This document shows, piece by piece, positions 10,175-18,549 of a DNA stretch of 38,523 bases. Origin of the DNA: Methylophilaceae bacterium (GTDB lineage Bacteria > Pseudomonadota > Gammaproteobacteria > Burkholderiales > Methylophilaceae); assembly GCA_028351715.1 (NCBI GenBank), contig JAOMKM010000008.1, forward strand, positions 1 to 38,523, given 5' to 3'. The first letter of the stretch is position 1. Each line of letters opens with the position of its first letter. The translations under genes were made by a program, and so were the position numbers. The notes under the pieces were generated by a model that was given only the letters and a program-made list of their open reading frames with translations, did not search any database and was not told where the DNA came from.

Positions 10175-11113
10175 ATGGAAATTTTTAGAGTAAAACAAGA
10201 CATACCCTTTATGAAATACAGCAGATTAGCTGCAGTAATTTCAATTATTATTTTTATAATATCAGCCTCCTCACTTTCTATAAAAGGCCTTAACTTTGGA
10301 ATTGATTTTACTGGTGGGACAATTATGGAAGTTAGCTACCCGGAGGGTATTAACGTGCAAGATATTCGCGATACCCTTGTATCAATCAATCTTAAGGATT
10401 CACAGGTTCAAAACTTTGGAACTGAAACTGATGTGCTTATTCGGCTACCGATAAAAGAAGGACAATCAATTGCAGACCTTTCAGAAAAGGTTTCTGCCGC
10501 ACTTAAACTTGATAATAACTCTATGGAAGTAAGACGCGTAGAGTCAGTAGGGGCGCAAGTTGGAGAAGAACTCTACACAAATGGAGCTCTTGCAATACTT
10601 TTTGTTTGCTTAGGTATTGTTCTTTATTTAGCAATGCGCTTTGAATGGCGTTTTGCTATTGCAGCAATTATGGCAAATATGCATGACGTTATTATTATTC
10701 TAGGTTTCTTCTCTCTCTTTCAATGGGAATTTAATTTGACAGTATTGGCTGCAGTACTGGCGGTGCTTGGTTATTCTGTTAATGAATCTGTAGTTGTATT
10801 TGATAGGGTTAGAGAGAATTTTAGAAAATCCTCTATGAGAAATTTATCTACATCAGACATAATAAATAATGCAATTACAAGAACTATGTCAAGAACAATA
10901 ATGACCCATCTTTCCACTCAAACAGTCGTGGTTTCTATGTTAATTTTTGGAGGAGAAATTCTACATAACTTTGCTCTAGCCCTCACAATCGGTATTTTAT
11001 TCGGTATTTATTCTTCAATTATGGTTGGTTGTCCAATAGCAATGTGGCTAGGAACCAGTCGAAAAGATTTAGCTCGTAATGTAGCTGAAGATACCAAAAA
11101 ATCTACGGAATAA
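10175..11113 (+). CDS. secF: Protein translocase subunit SecF
   Basis: SecD partner of 312 residues with six predicted helices. The P4 periplasmic domain opens with NFGIDFTGGTIMEV, and the paired membrane motif LAVLGYSVNESVVVFDRVREN corresponds to that of SecD. Length matches E. coli SecF (323). Confidence 0.97.
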   Translation: MEIFRVKQDIPFMKYSRLAAVISIIIFIISASSLSIKGLNFGIDFTGGTIMEVSYPEGINVQDIRDTLVSINLKDSQVQNFGTETDVLIRLPIKEGQSIADLSEKVSAALKLDNNSMEVRRVESVGAQVGEELYTNGALAILFVCLGIVLYLAMRFEWRFAIAAIMANMHDVIIILGFFSLFQWEFNLTVLAAVLAVLGYSVNESVVVFDRVRENFRKSSMRNLSTSDIINNAITRTMSRTIMTHLSTQTVVVSMLIFGGEILHNFALALTIGILFGIYSSIMVGCPIAMWLGTSRKDLARNVAEDTKKSTE

Positions 11114-11123
11114 TTTTAAAAAA

Positions 11124-12389
11124 GTGTTTCACTTTCCATTAATACATCAAATTAGCATCTTAGTCTTACTTCTAATTGTTTCGGCATTTTTTTCTGTATC
11201 TGAAACTAGCTTAATGTCTATTAATAAATATAGGTTAAAACATCTCGCCAAGAATGGTAACAAAGGGGCATTGCTAACATCAAAGCTTTTATCTGAGACT
11301 GATAAAGTCCTAAGTGTAATTTTACTATGCAATAATTTTGCGAATGCAGCTTCGGCAACGCTTGTTACTATAATTGCAGTTCAGTTGTATGGTGATCAAG
11401 AGATCATTATTATGAGTGGTACGTTAATCACAACTTTCTTAATTCTAATTTTTAGTGAAATATCGCCTAAGGTTATTGCTGCCGCTCATGCCGAAAAACT
11501 TGCTCTAGCTTGTAGCTTCATACTTTACCCACTTCTAAAAATTCTCTACCCAATAGTCTTCTTTGTGAATATTTTTGTACTAGCCATTCTTAAAATACTT
11601 AATATTAAAACTAACTTCACCCAAAGCCATCTAATAAATATGGATGAACTTAAGAGTATCATTAGTGACTCTGGACAATTCATACCGCATAAAAATAAAT
11701 CAATTTTTTTAAACTTGATTGATCTTGAAAAGGTAACTATTGATGACATCATGACTCCTCATACTTCTATAGAATCCATAAGTCTAGGACAAAACATAGA
11801 TGATATTTTAGAGAAAATATCTAACCTTCATTACCAGCGTATATTAATACGGAATAAGGATAATCAAACTATCAAAGGCGTTCTTGAAAAACAAAAAATA
11901 TTAAAATGGTTAATAAAAGATAATCTCAATGACTTTAACCACCAGGAATTAATCAATTTGATTGATCCTCCCTACTTTATTCCTTCAGGAACAACCCTCT
12001 ACAAGCAAATACAATACTTCCAAGATAATCAGGAAAAAATGGGTTTGATTGTTAATGAACATGGAGAATTGATTGGTCTTCTCTCACTAGAAGATATCCT
12101 TGAGGAAATCGTCGGTGAGTTTAATGAAGAACTTCCATCCAAAATGTCAAAAATAGCTTTAGCCGATGATGGCTGGATTGTAGATGCCGCAATCCCTATT
12201 AGAGAATTAAATAAAAAGTTGAAACTAAATCTTCCAATTGATGGACAAAAGACACTTAATGGCTTAATTTTGGAATTTTTTGAAGACATTCCTGATCCAA
12301 ATACTAGCTTTAAACTTAATAATGTAACATTTGAGATTTTAAATGCTCAAGATAGAACTGTGAAAAGTGTTAAAATTTTTAATGATTAA
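11124..12389 (+). CDS. CNNM/CorC-type membrane protein (DUF21, CBS pair, CorC_HlyC domain)
   Basis: A 421-residue protein with the classical three-part layout. The N-terminal CNNM/DUF21 membrane domain (about 5-180, with SAFFSVSETSLMSINKYRLKHL) is followed by a pair of CBS domains (about 200-330, including DDIMTPHTSIESI). The C-terminal CorC_HlyC domain (about 340-420) contains the signature DGWIVDAAIPIRELN. Members are linked to Mg2+ or Co2+ efflux (CorB/CorC, MpfA), but the transported ion is not provable here. It starts with GTG ten bases after secF. In E. coli the related yfjD gene lies next to ypjD and ffh, which are only a few kilobases away in this window. Confidence 0.9.
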   Translation: MFHFPLIHQISILVLLLIVSAFFSVSETSLMSINKYRLKHLAKNGNKGALLTSKLLSETDKVLSVILLCNNFANAASATLVTIIAVQLYGDQEIIIMSGTLITTFLILIFSEISPKVIAAAHAEKLALACSFILYPLLKILYPIVFFVNIFVLAILKILNIKTNFTQSHLINMDELKSIISDSGQFIPHKNKSIFLNLIDLEKVTIDDIMTPHTSIESISLGQNIDDILEKISNLHYQRILIRNKDNQTIKGVLEKQKILKWLIKDNLNDFNHQELINLIDPPYFIPSGTTLYKQIQYFQDNQEKMGLIVNEHGELIGLLSLEDILEEIVGEFNEELPSKMSKIALADDGWIVDAAIPIRELNKKLKLNLPIDGQKTLNGLILEFFEDIPDPNTSFKLNNVTFEILNAQDRTVKSVKIFND

Positions 12390-12403
12390 AACTTTAAAAA
12401 ACT

Positions 12404-12715
12404 ATGGCATCAATTAAAAACGTAGAAGACATTAGCATTGCTCCAGAAAAGCTAAAACCAAAGCTTCCAAATATTTATAAAGTTATTATTTTAAATGATG
12501 ACTACACTCCGATGGAATTTGTTGTTTTCACGATACAAAAAGTTTTTAACAAAACTCTGGATGAAGCTACAAGAGTAATGCTTAAAATTCATACAGAGGG
12601 AATTGGTGTTGGAGGAATGTACCCCCTAGAGATAGCTGAAACTAAAAAAAATCAAGTATTAAATTTAGCAAAAGAAGCCTCTCACCCCTTGCAATGTATT
12701 ATAGAAAAGATATAG
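12404..12715 (+). CDS. clpS: ClpS, N-degron adaptor for ClpAP
   Basis: A 103-residue adaptor that hands N-end-rule substrates to ClpA. The core contains the substrate-pocket segment NDDYTPMEFV, the conserved HTEG loop and the ClpA-contact stretch YPLEIAETK. It lies 14 bases after the CorC-type gene and 8 bases before clpA, the standard pairing. Confidence 0.98.
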   Translation: MASIKNVEDISIAPEKLKPKLPNIYKVIILNDDYTPMEFVVFTIQKVFNKTLDEATRVMLKIHTEGIGVGGMYPLEIAETKKNQVLNLAKEASHPLQCIIEKI

Positions 12716-12723
12716 TTTAATTT

Positions 12724-14979
12724 ATGATTGCACAAGAATTAGAAGTTAGTTTACATATGGCATTTATGGATGCTAGACAAAAAAGGCATGAGCTTATTAC
12801 TGTCGAGCATCTTCTGCTTGCAATGTTAGATAACCCATCTGCATCAGAGGTTTTAAAGGCGTGCGGAGCAAACCTAGACAAACTTAAAACAGAGATATCT
12901 GGCCATATTGAAGAACATACCCCAATAGTATCTGGCTTAGAAGAAGTTGATACGCAGCCTACCCTTGGGTTCCAAAGAGTTATTCAAAGAGCTATGCTGC
13001 ACGTTCAATCATCAGGAAAAAAAGAAGTGACTGGTGCGAATGTTCTGGTAGCAATATTTGGTGAAAAAGAATCTCATGCAGTTTACTTTCTGCATCAAGA
13101 GGGAATTGCAAGACTAGATATTGTTAATTTTATAGCTCATGGTATTTCCAAGACTGTTGACACCGGAAGTAAAGAGTCTCCACAAGATAGTGTTGAGGGG
13201 GAAGTCAAGAGTGATAAAAATTTAGAAACCTACACCATCAATTTAAATAAATTAGTTTCTGAAGGAAAAATCGATCCTTTAATCGGTCGTGAAAATGAAA
13301 TTGAAAGAGTAGTTCAAATACTTTGCAGAAGAAGGAAGAATAATCCCTTATTAGTTGGGGAGGCCGGCGTGGGTAAAACTGCTATTGCTGAAGGACTAGC
13401 AAAATTAATTGTTGATAAAAAAATACCTGAAGTACTCCAAGAAATGGTAATTTATTCACTTGATTTAGGGGCACTCATTGCCGGGACTAAATATAGGGGA
13501 GATTTTGAGCAACGCCTAAAGAATGTCCTTAAACAATTAGATGAGCATAAAAATGCAATATTATTTATAGATGAGATTCATACTATCATTGGAGCAGGGT
13601 CAGCAAGCGGTGGGACACTAGATGCCTCTAATCTCCTAAAACCTGCCTTAGCAAAAGGTAACCTAAAATGTATTGGGGCTACCACCTACCAAGAATATAG
13701 GGCTGTCTTCGAAAAAGATCAGGCATTAGTTAGAAGATTTCAAAAAATTGATGTTGAGGAGCCAGATGTTCAAACAACCATCAATATACTGAAAGGTTTG
13801 AAATTGCATTTCGAGGAGCACCATAAAGTTAAATTCTCACCTGGTGCATTAATAAGCGCTGCAGAGTTATCTGCAAGATTTATTACTGATCGCCAATTAC
13901 CAGACAAAGCAATTGATATTATTGATGAGGCAGGAGCAGCTCAAAGAATACTCCCAAAAAATAAAAAGAAAAAAACAATTGGAAGTAAGGAAATAGAAGG
14001 TGTCATATCTAAAATTGCAAGAATTCCACCACAAAATATAAATAAAGATGACCGAAATGCACTTAAGACTCTTGAAAGAGATCTTAAAGCTGTTATTTTT
14101 GGGCAAGACCCAGCTATTAAATCACTTGCTAGCGCTATAAAGATGTCACGCAGTGGACTGGGTTCTGATAACAAGCCCATAGGTAGCTTTCTTTTTAGTG
14201 GTCCTACTGGGGTAGGTAAAACTGAAGTTGCTAGGCAATTAGCATATACGTTAGGGATAGAATTAATTAGAATTGATATGAGTGAATTTATGGAGAGGCA
14301 TTCTGTATCTAAACTTATTGGGGCACCCCCTGGGTATGTTGGATTTGATCAAGGAGGTATGTTAACTGAAAAAGTTAATAAAACTCCACATGCGGTATTA
14401 TTATTGGATGAAATTGAAAAAGCTCACCCGGATATATTTAATATTTTATTACAGGTTATGGATAACGGATCACTCACAGATAGTAATGGACGAAAGACTG
14501 ACTTCAGAAATATTACAATGATTATGACGACTAATGCTGGAGCTGAAGTACTTTCGAAAGCGAATTTTGGCTTTACTCAAAATAAAAAAACAGGTGACGA
14601 ACAAGTAGAAATAAAAAAGATGTTCTCGCCTGAATTTAGAAATCGAATAGATGCAATCGTATCATTCTCATCGTTAGGTCCTGAGATCATATTAAAAGTA
14701 GTTGATAAGTTTCTAATGCAATTAGAAAATCAGCTTCATGATAAAAAAGTAGATGCGACTTTTACTAATAGCTTAAAACAGTTCCTAGCAAAAACTGGAT
14801 TTGACCCTCAGATGGGAGCAAGGCCAATGGCTCGATTAATTCAGGATACTATTAGAAAGGCTCTTGCAGATGAGTTATTATTTGGCAAATTAGTAAATGG
14901 TGGGGAAGTTGATATTGATATTGATGAGAATGATATGGTAATACTCAAGTTCAAACAAGAAGAAAAAATTTCTACCTAG
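12724..14979 (+). CDS. clpA: ClpA, ATP-dependent unfoldase of ClpAP
   Basis: A 751-residue double AAA+ unfoldase. The N-domain (1-145) binds ClpS. The first AAA+ module has Walker A GEAGVGKT (212-219) and Walker B LFIDEIHT; the second has GPTGVGKT (493-500) and LLLDEIEKAH. The tripeptide that docks into ClpP is IGL at 617-619 in E. coli ClpA; here the aligned residues read FGF (615-617), keeping the glycine but starting with Phe. clpP is not in the window. The last 8 bases overlap the convergent GST-like gene and no terminator hairpin is seen. Confidence 0.98.
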   Translation: MIAQELEVSLHMAFMDARQKRHELITVEHLLLAMLDNPSASEVLKACGANLDKLKTEISGHIEEHTPIVSGLEEVDTQPTLGFQRVIQRAMLHVQSSGKKEVTGANVLVAIFGEKESHAVYFLHQEGIARLDIVNFIAHGISKTVDTGSKESPQDSVEGEVKSDKNLETYTINLNKLVSEGKIDPLIGRENEIERVVQILCRRRKNNPLLVGEAGVGKTAIAEGLAKLIVDKKIPEVLQEMVIYSLDLGALIAGTKYRGDFEQRLKNVLKQLDEHKNAILFIDEIHTIIGAGSASGGTLDASNLLKPALAKGNLKCIGATTYQEYRAVFEKDQALVRRFQKIDVEEPDVQTTINILKGLKLHFEEHHKVKFSPGALISAAELSARFITDRQLPDKAIDIIDEAGAAQRILPKNKKKKTIGSKEIEGVISKIARIPPQNINKDDRNALKTLERDLKAVIFGQDPAIKSLASAIKMSRSGLGSDNKPIGSFLFSGPTGVGKTEVARQLAYTLGIELIRIDMSEFMERHSVSKLIGAPPGYVGFDQGGMLTEKVNKTPHAVLLLDEIEKAHPDIFNILLQVMDNGSLTDSNGRKTDFRNITMIMTTNAGAEVLSKANFGFTQNKKTGDEQVEIKKMFSPEFRNRIDAIVSFSSLGPEIILKVVDKFLMQLENQLHDKKVDATFTNSLKQFLAKTGFDPQMGARPMARLIQDTIRKALADELLFGKLVNGGEVDIDIDENDMVILKFKQEEKIST

Positions 14980-15607
14980 GTTTAATCATTGCTTTAATAA
15001 ATAATTCACTATTAATAAGCTCATGCAGCCATTTCTGCACCTTAATGTGCTTTAATGACAAAAAATAGCTTATGTCCACATTAGCAAACTGTCTAATAAA
15101 AGGCATTATTGCTATATCCGAAAAAGAAACTCTATCAGACAATAGGTAAAGAGTATTCTCAAGCTTCTCCTCCAAAATGTCTAAAAAAAATAAACAAGAA
15201 TTCCGAAGGTCGTCATTTGTTATTGATGGATAATTTATAGAGTATTTATATTTATCTAAGCAAACCTTAAACTCGTTATCATTCTTGCTAATCAGTTCTA
15301 GCCCAATATCAATTAATTTTTTTTCAAAATTTGAGTACTGAGTTGAATTACCATTTTTATATGCCCAGATCATAATATCAATACTTTCATCAATAACTTT
15401 ATCACCAATCATTAAAACAGGAACGGTGCCTTTTGGGCTAATAACTAACATTTCAGAAGGTTTATTTTTTAAAGAGATTTCAAAAGCGTTAAAATCAATT
15501 CTCGAATCAATTAGTGCCATTCTAGCCCTCATAGCGAAAGGACATCTTCTATAGGAGAATAGGAAAGGACTGCTATTATTATTGTTTAGTTCGTTCACAT
15601 AATTCAT
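14972..15607 (-). CDS. Glutathione S-transferase-like protein
   Basis: A 211-residue protein with an N-terminal thioredoxin-fold GST domain. It shows SYRRCPFAMRARMAL with Cys22, the cis-proline loop TVPVL (Pro63) and the glutathione gamma-glutamyl-binding Glu-Ser (74-75). An all-helical C-terminal domain follows from about 95. The CPFAMR cysteine resembles omega/beta-type GSTs or SspA-like proteins, in which Cys rather than Ser or Tyr is used. The start ATG lies inside pyrD, overlapping its end by 29 bases, and the stop overlaps clpA by 8. Substrate unknown. Confidence 0.8.
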   Translation of the reverse strand: MNYVNELNNNNSSPFLFSYRRCPFAMRARMALIDSRIDFNAFEISLKNKPSEMLVISPKGTVPVLMIGDKVIDESIDIMIWAYKNGNSTQYSNFEKKLIDIGLELISKNDNEFKVCLDKYKYSINYPSITNDDLRNSCLFFLDILEEKLENTLYLLSDRVSFSDIAIMPFIRQFANVDISYFLSLKHIKVQKWLHELINSELFIKAMIKPR

Positions 15608-16592
15608 GAATTAAACGATAACCTTTAAAAATTAAACCCGAATATATTTGTATTAATTCCGCCCCCTCATTTATTCTCTCTTCACCATCAGAAGCATTCA
15701 TTATTCCCCCAACACCAATTATTGGTACCTTACCTTTTAGGCCCTTATAAAGATATTTCTGAGTTTTTAATGCTCTCAACCTTAATGGTTGCCCAGAAAG
15801 TCCTCCTACCTCATTTCTAAAATCGCTTTGTGGGATACCATCTCTTGCAAGAGTTGTGTTAGTAGCGATAACTCCATCAATATTATATTTTAAAAGTAAC
15901 CTTACAATGTTATCTAATTCATTTACTTCTCCATCTGGAGATATCTTAACTAAAAATGGAACATATTTATTATATTTTTTAACTAAAGCACTCTGCTCTA
16001 ATTTAATTGCTCGAATTAGATCTTCAAAAAAATCTTCCTCCTGCAACCTTCTAAGATTTTTAGTATTTGGAGATGAAATATTGATCACGATATAAGTTGC
16101 ATAGTCATATGCTTTTCTAAAACATGTTATGTAGTCATTAATAGCGGCTTCAATAGGTGTATCAAAATTTTTGCCAATATTAATACCTAAAACTCCTTTA
16201 TATTTAGAGCGCTGGATATTTAATATGGCTTTATCAATACCAATATTATTGAAACCGAACCGATTAATAATGCCCCTTTCTTTTGTAAGGCGAAATGATC
16301 TTGGTTTTGGATTTCCAGGTTGGGGTCTTGGGGTTAGTGTGCCAACTTCAATAAAACCAAATCCAAGTCTTGCCAAGCAATCGATATATTCTGCATTTTT
16401 ATCTAGCCCAGCTGCTAAGCCAACAGGATTCTTAAACTCAATACCAAATACTATTCTCGACCTTCCATTGGATGAAGAAGGTATTAGGGATAGTAATCCA
16501 AAAAAATCAGCCACTCTTAAACTTTTCATGGCAATATGATGAGCAGTCTCTGGGTTAAATAAAAATAATAGAAAACGTATGATTGAATACAT
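15579..16592 (-). CDS. pyrD: Dihydroorotate dehydrogenase (quinone), class 2
   Basis: Oxidises dihydroorotate to orotate in pyrimidine synthesis and passes electrons to membrane quinone. The 337-residue length, the amphipathic N-terminal helices (1-40) and the catalytic serine Ser174 in NISSPNT identify the class 2 membrane-associated enzyme. FMN-binding segments include VGLAAGLDKN and GVGGIMNASDG. It is divergent from roxA (start codons 56 bases apart) and its 3' end overlaps the GST-like gene. Confidence 0.97.
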   Translation of the reverse strand: MYSIIRFLLFLFNPETAHHIAMKSLRVADFFGLLSLIPSSSNGRSRIVFGIEFKNPVGLAAGLDKNAEYIDCLARLGFGFIEVGTLTPRPQPGNPKPRSFRLTKERGIINRFGFNNIGIDKAILNIQRSKYKGVLGINIGKNFDTPIEAAINDYITCFRKAYDYATYIVINISSPNTKNLRRLQEEDFFEDLIRAIKLEQSALVKKYNKYVPFLVKISPDGEVNELDNIVRLLLKYNIDGVIATNTTLARDGIPQSDFRNEVGGLSGQPLRLRALKTQKYLYKGLKGKVPIIGVGGIMNASDGEERINEGAELIQIYSGLIFKGYRLIHELCERTKQ

Positions 16593-16648
16593 AATGACAA
16601 TTCTAACTTATGTTGTTTGTATCAGATAATATAATAAGGATAAAACTT

Positions 16649-17782
16649 ATGATTTCTCAAATAAATCTCTTAGGAAATATGACTGAAAATGAATTTACTC
16701 AAAAATTCTGGGGGAAAAAACCTTGTCATATAAAAGCCGTTATAGATAATTACCATGAGACTATCACAAAAAATATTTTAAAAGATATGCTTAAAGATGA
16801 GCGACTATTCATTAAACTTATTACACAAAATATGGGCAATTATATTACTCAATTTGGTCCAATTAAAAAACAATTACTTAATAAAAAAGATCCGTACACT
16901 CTTTTAGTTCATAAACTACAACTTTGTCACAAATTTTCCTATGATCTTTTTAACAGCATTCAATTTATTCCTTTTTTTAGGCATGATGACGTAATGCTAA
17001 GCTTTTCAAATACTAATGGTACTGTAGGTCCACATAGAGACTCTTACGATGTTTTTTTATTTCAAGGATCGGGAGAGAAAGTATGGTCTATAGGGGGACC
17101 ACAAAAAAGTAGAAGTTCTAATTCTGAATTTAAAGTTAATATAGAATTTAAAGAGAAATTTGAATTCGTAGCCAAACAAGGTGATGTTATTTATATCCCC
17201 CCTAACACTCCTCATTATGGTGTAGCAAAAACAGACAACTGTATTACATATTCCATTGGTTTCCGATCACCATCAAATCATGAAATAAAGCAACGCTATC
17301 TTGAATTTTTAATGGATACTGATTTAGAAGAATTTGATATATACAATGACTCAAATGAAAAAAAATTAAACATAAAAGGGAATATTCCAACAAAATTAAT
17401 TAAATATATTGAAGGAAAATGTAAACTTAGTATAAAGAATAGTGATACCAATATATTTATCGGGCAATTTATGTCTGAGCCTGATCTCGATACTACATTT
17501 ACTAAAAAAAAATATTCAAGTAAACAGCTAGTAAACAAGAAAAGAGAACGCACACTTTATTTTGATATAGCTTCAAGAGCTATATATTTTAATAATACTT
17601 TCTTTATCAATGGAATTCATATACCCATTCAAAAAGATTATTATAGTTTTTTCAAGAATTTTTTTGACAATAAAAAATGTAATTTTATTTTTTGTGGGAA
17701 AATTCATTCCATAGAAAAAATAATTATCGAGTTATTAAACGATGGGTTCATTCATCTACATTCACCAAAATTTTTAATCTAA
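16649..17782 (+). CDS. roxA: Ribosomal protein uL16 arginine 3-hydroxylase (JmjC-fold, YcfD/RoxA family)
   Basis: A 2-oxoglutarate/Fe(II) oxygenase that in E. coli hydroxylates Arg81 of ribosomal protein L16. The iron triad is visible as HRD (His129, Asp131) and His189 in PPNTPHYGVA; E. coli YcfD uses His125, Asp127 and His187. The context GPHRDSYDVFLFQGSG is close to the YcfD motif. A C-terminal winged-helix region follows from about 290. The start at 16649 has AAGGA eight bases upstream and gives 377 residues, close to YcfD (373). An ATG at 16610 would add 13 residues. Its last 4 bases overlap the convergent hydrolase gene. Confidence 0.9.
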   Translation: MISQINLLGNMTENEFTQKFWGKKPCHIKAVIDNYHETITKNILKDMLKDERLFIKLITQNMGNYITQFGPIKKQLLNKKDPYTLLVHKLQLCHKFSYDLFNSIQFIPFFRHDDVMLSFSNTNGTVGPHRDSYDVFLFQGSGEKVWSIGGPQKSRSSNSEFKVNIEFKEKFEFVAKQGDVIYIPPNTPHYGVAKTDNCITYSIGFRSPSNHEIKQRYLEFLMDTDLEEFDIYNDSNEKKLNIKGNIPTKLIKYIEGKCKLSIKNSDTNIFIGQFMSEPDLDTTFTKKKYSSKQLVNKKRERTLYFDIASRAIYFNNTFFINGIHIPIQKDYYSFFKNFFDNKKCNFIFCGKIHSIEKIIIELLNDGFIHLHSPKFLI

Positions 17783-18549
17783 ATATTCAGCCAGTCAATC
17801 CCATTCATTTGATCTATTACTTTTATTGATTCATTCTCCTTTAATGTAGCATCAGCAATCAATCGTTTAACTAATTTTTTATCATTATTTTTCTCACTAA
17901 GATGTGCTGCAGCAATCCATTTAATGCTTTTGTAATTTATAGATTTTAATAGCTTAATTGATTCCATATTTTCAAGATGACCATACATTCCACTTACCCT
18001 ATCTTTTAAGCTTTGTGGATAATCTGAATTAATTAGCATATTCTTATCATGATTAAATTCTATAACAAGCGCATTAATTTCTTTCAAAGTTTTTATTAAG
18101 TGTTTAGTGATAAATCCGAGATCTGTAATTATAGCTATAGTCTTAAAGTTTGATTCAAACATAAATTGAAATGGCTCTCTTGCATCATGTGGAACTGGTA
18201 TTGGAGTTACTTTAATATCATCAATCATAAATGGTTTAGAGCCATTAATAATATTAAAATTAATATCATAGTTATCATTAATTCTTTTCTTACACATCTT
18301 GAATGTTCCATGGCTAAGATGTATTGGCACTTTGTATTTATTTGAGAAACTAAAAGCTCCCTTAATATGATCTTCATGTTCATGAGTTAATAAAATTGCG
18401 TTTAATTCGTCCGGCTTAATATCATAACGGTCTAATCGAGTAACTGTTTCATTTAATCCAAAGCCACAATCTATAAGTAATGTTGTTTTATCATCTTGCA
18501 CAACAAACGAATTTCCTGCGCTTCCACTGCCTAGGGAACAAAAGCGCAT
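17779..18549 (-). CDS. Metallo-beta-lactamase-fold hydrolase (YycJ/WalJ or PhnP-like)
   Basis: A 256-residue single-domain protein with the metal motif HEHEDH (His56, His58, Asp60, His61) and the N-terminal SLGSGSAGNS typical of the YycJ/WalJ-PhnP branch. Further metal ligands are likely the His in VPHDAREP, the Asp in ITDLG and the His near the C-terminus. Its ATG overlaps the bamC stop (TAATG), so the two are translationally coupled in a dapA-bamC-hydrolase run. Related proteins are DNA 5'-exonucleases or phosphodiesterases; the substrate here is unknown. Confidence 0.85.
   Translation of the reverse strand: MRFCSLGSGSAGNSFVVQDDKTTLLIDCGFGLNETVTRLDRYDIKPDELNAILLTHEHEDHIKGAFSFSNKYKVPIHLSHGTFKMCKKRINDNYDINFNIINGSKPFMIDDIKVTPIPVPHDAREPFQFMFESNFKTIAIITDLGFITKHLIKTLKEINALVIEFNHDKNMLINSDYPQSLKDRVSGMYGHLENMESIKLLKSINYKSIKWIAAAHLSEKNNDKKLVKRLIADATLKENESIKVIDQMNGIDWLNI

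Noticed and set aside
16171-16539. Plus-strand open frame of about 120 codons opposite pyrD
   Set aside because: Entirely inside a pyrD gene whose motifs and length are normal; no recognisable domain.
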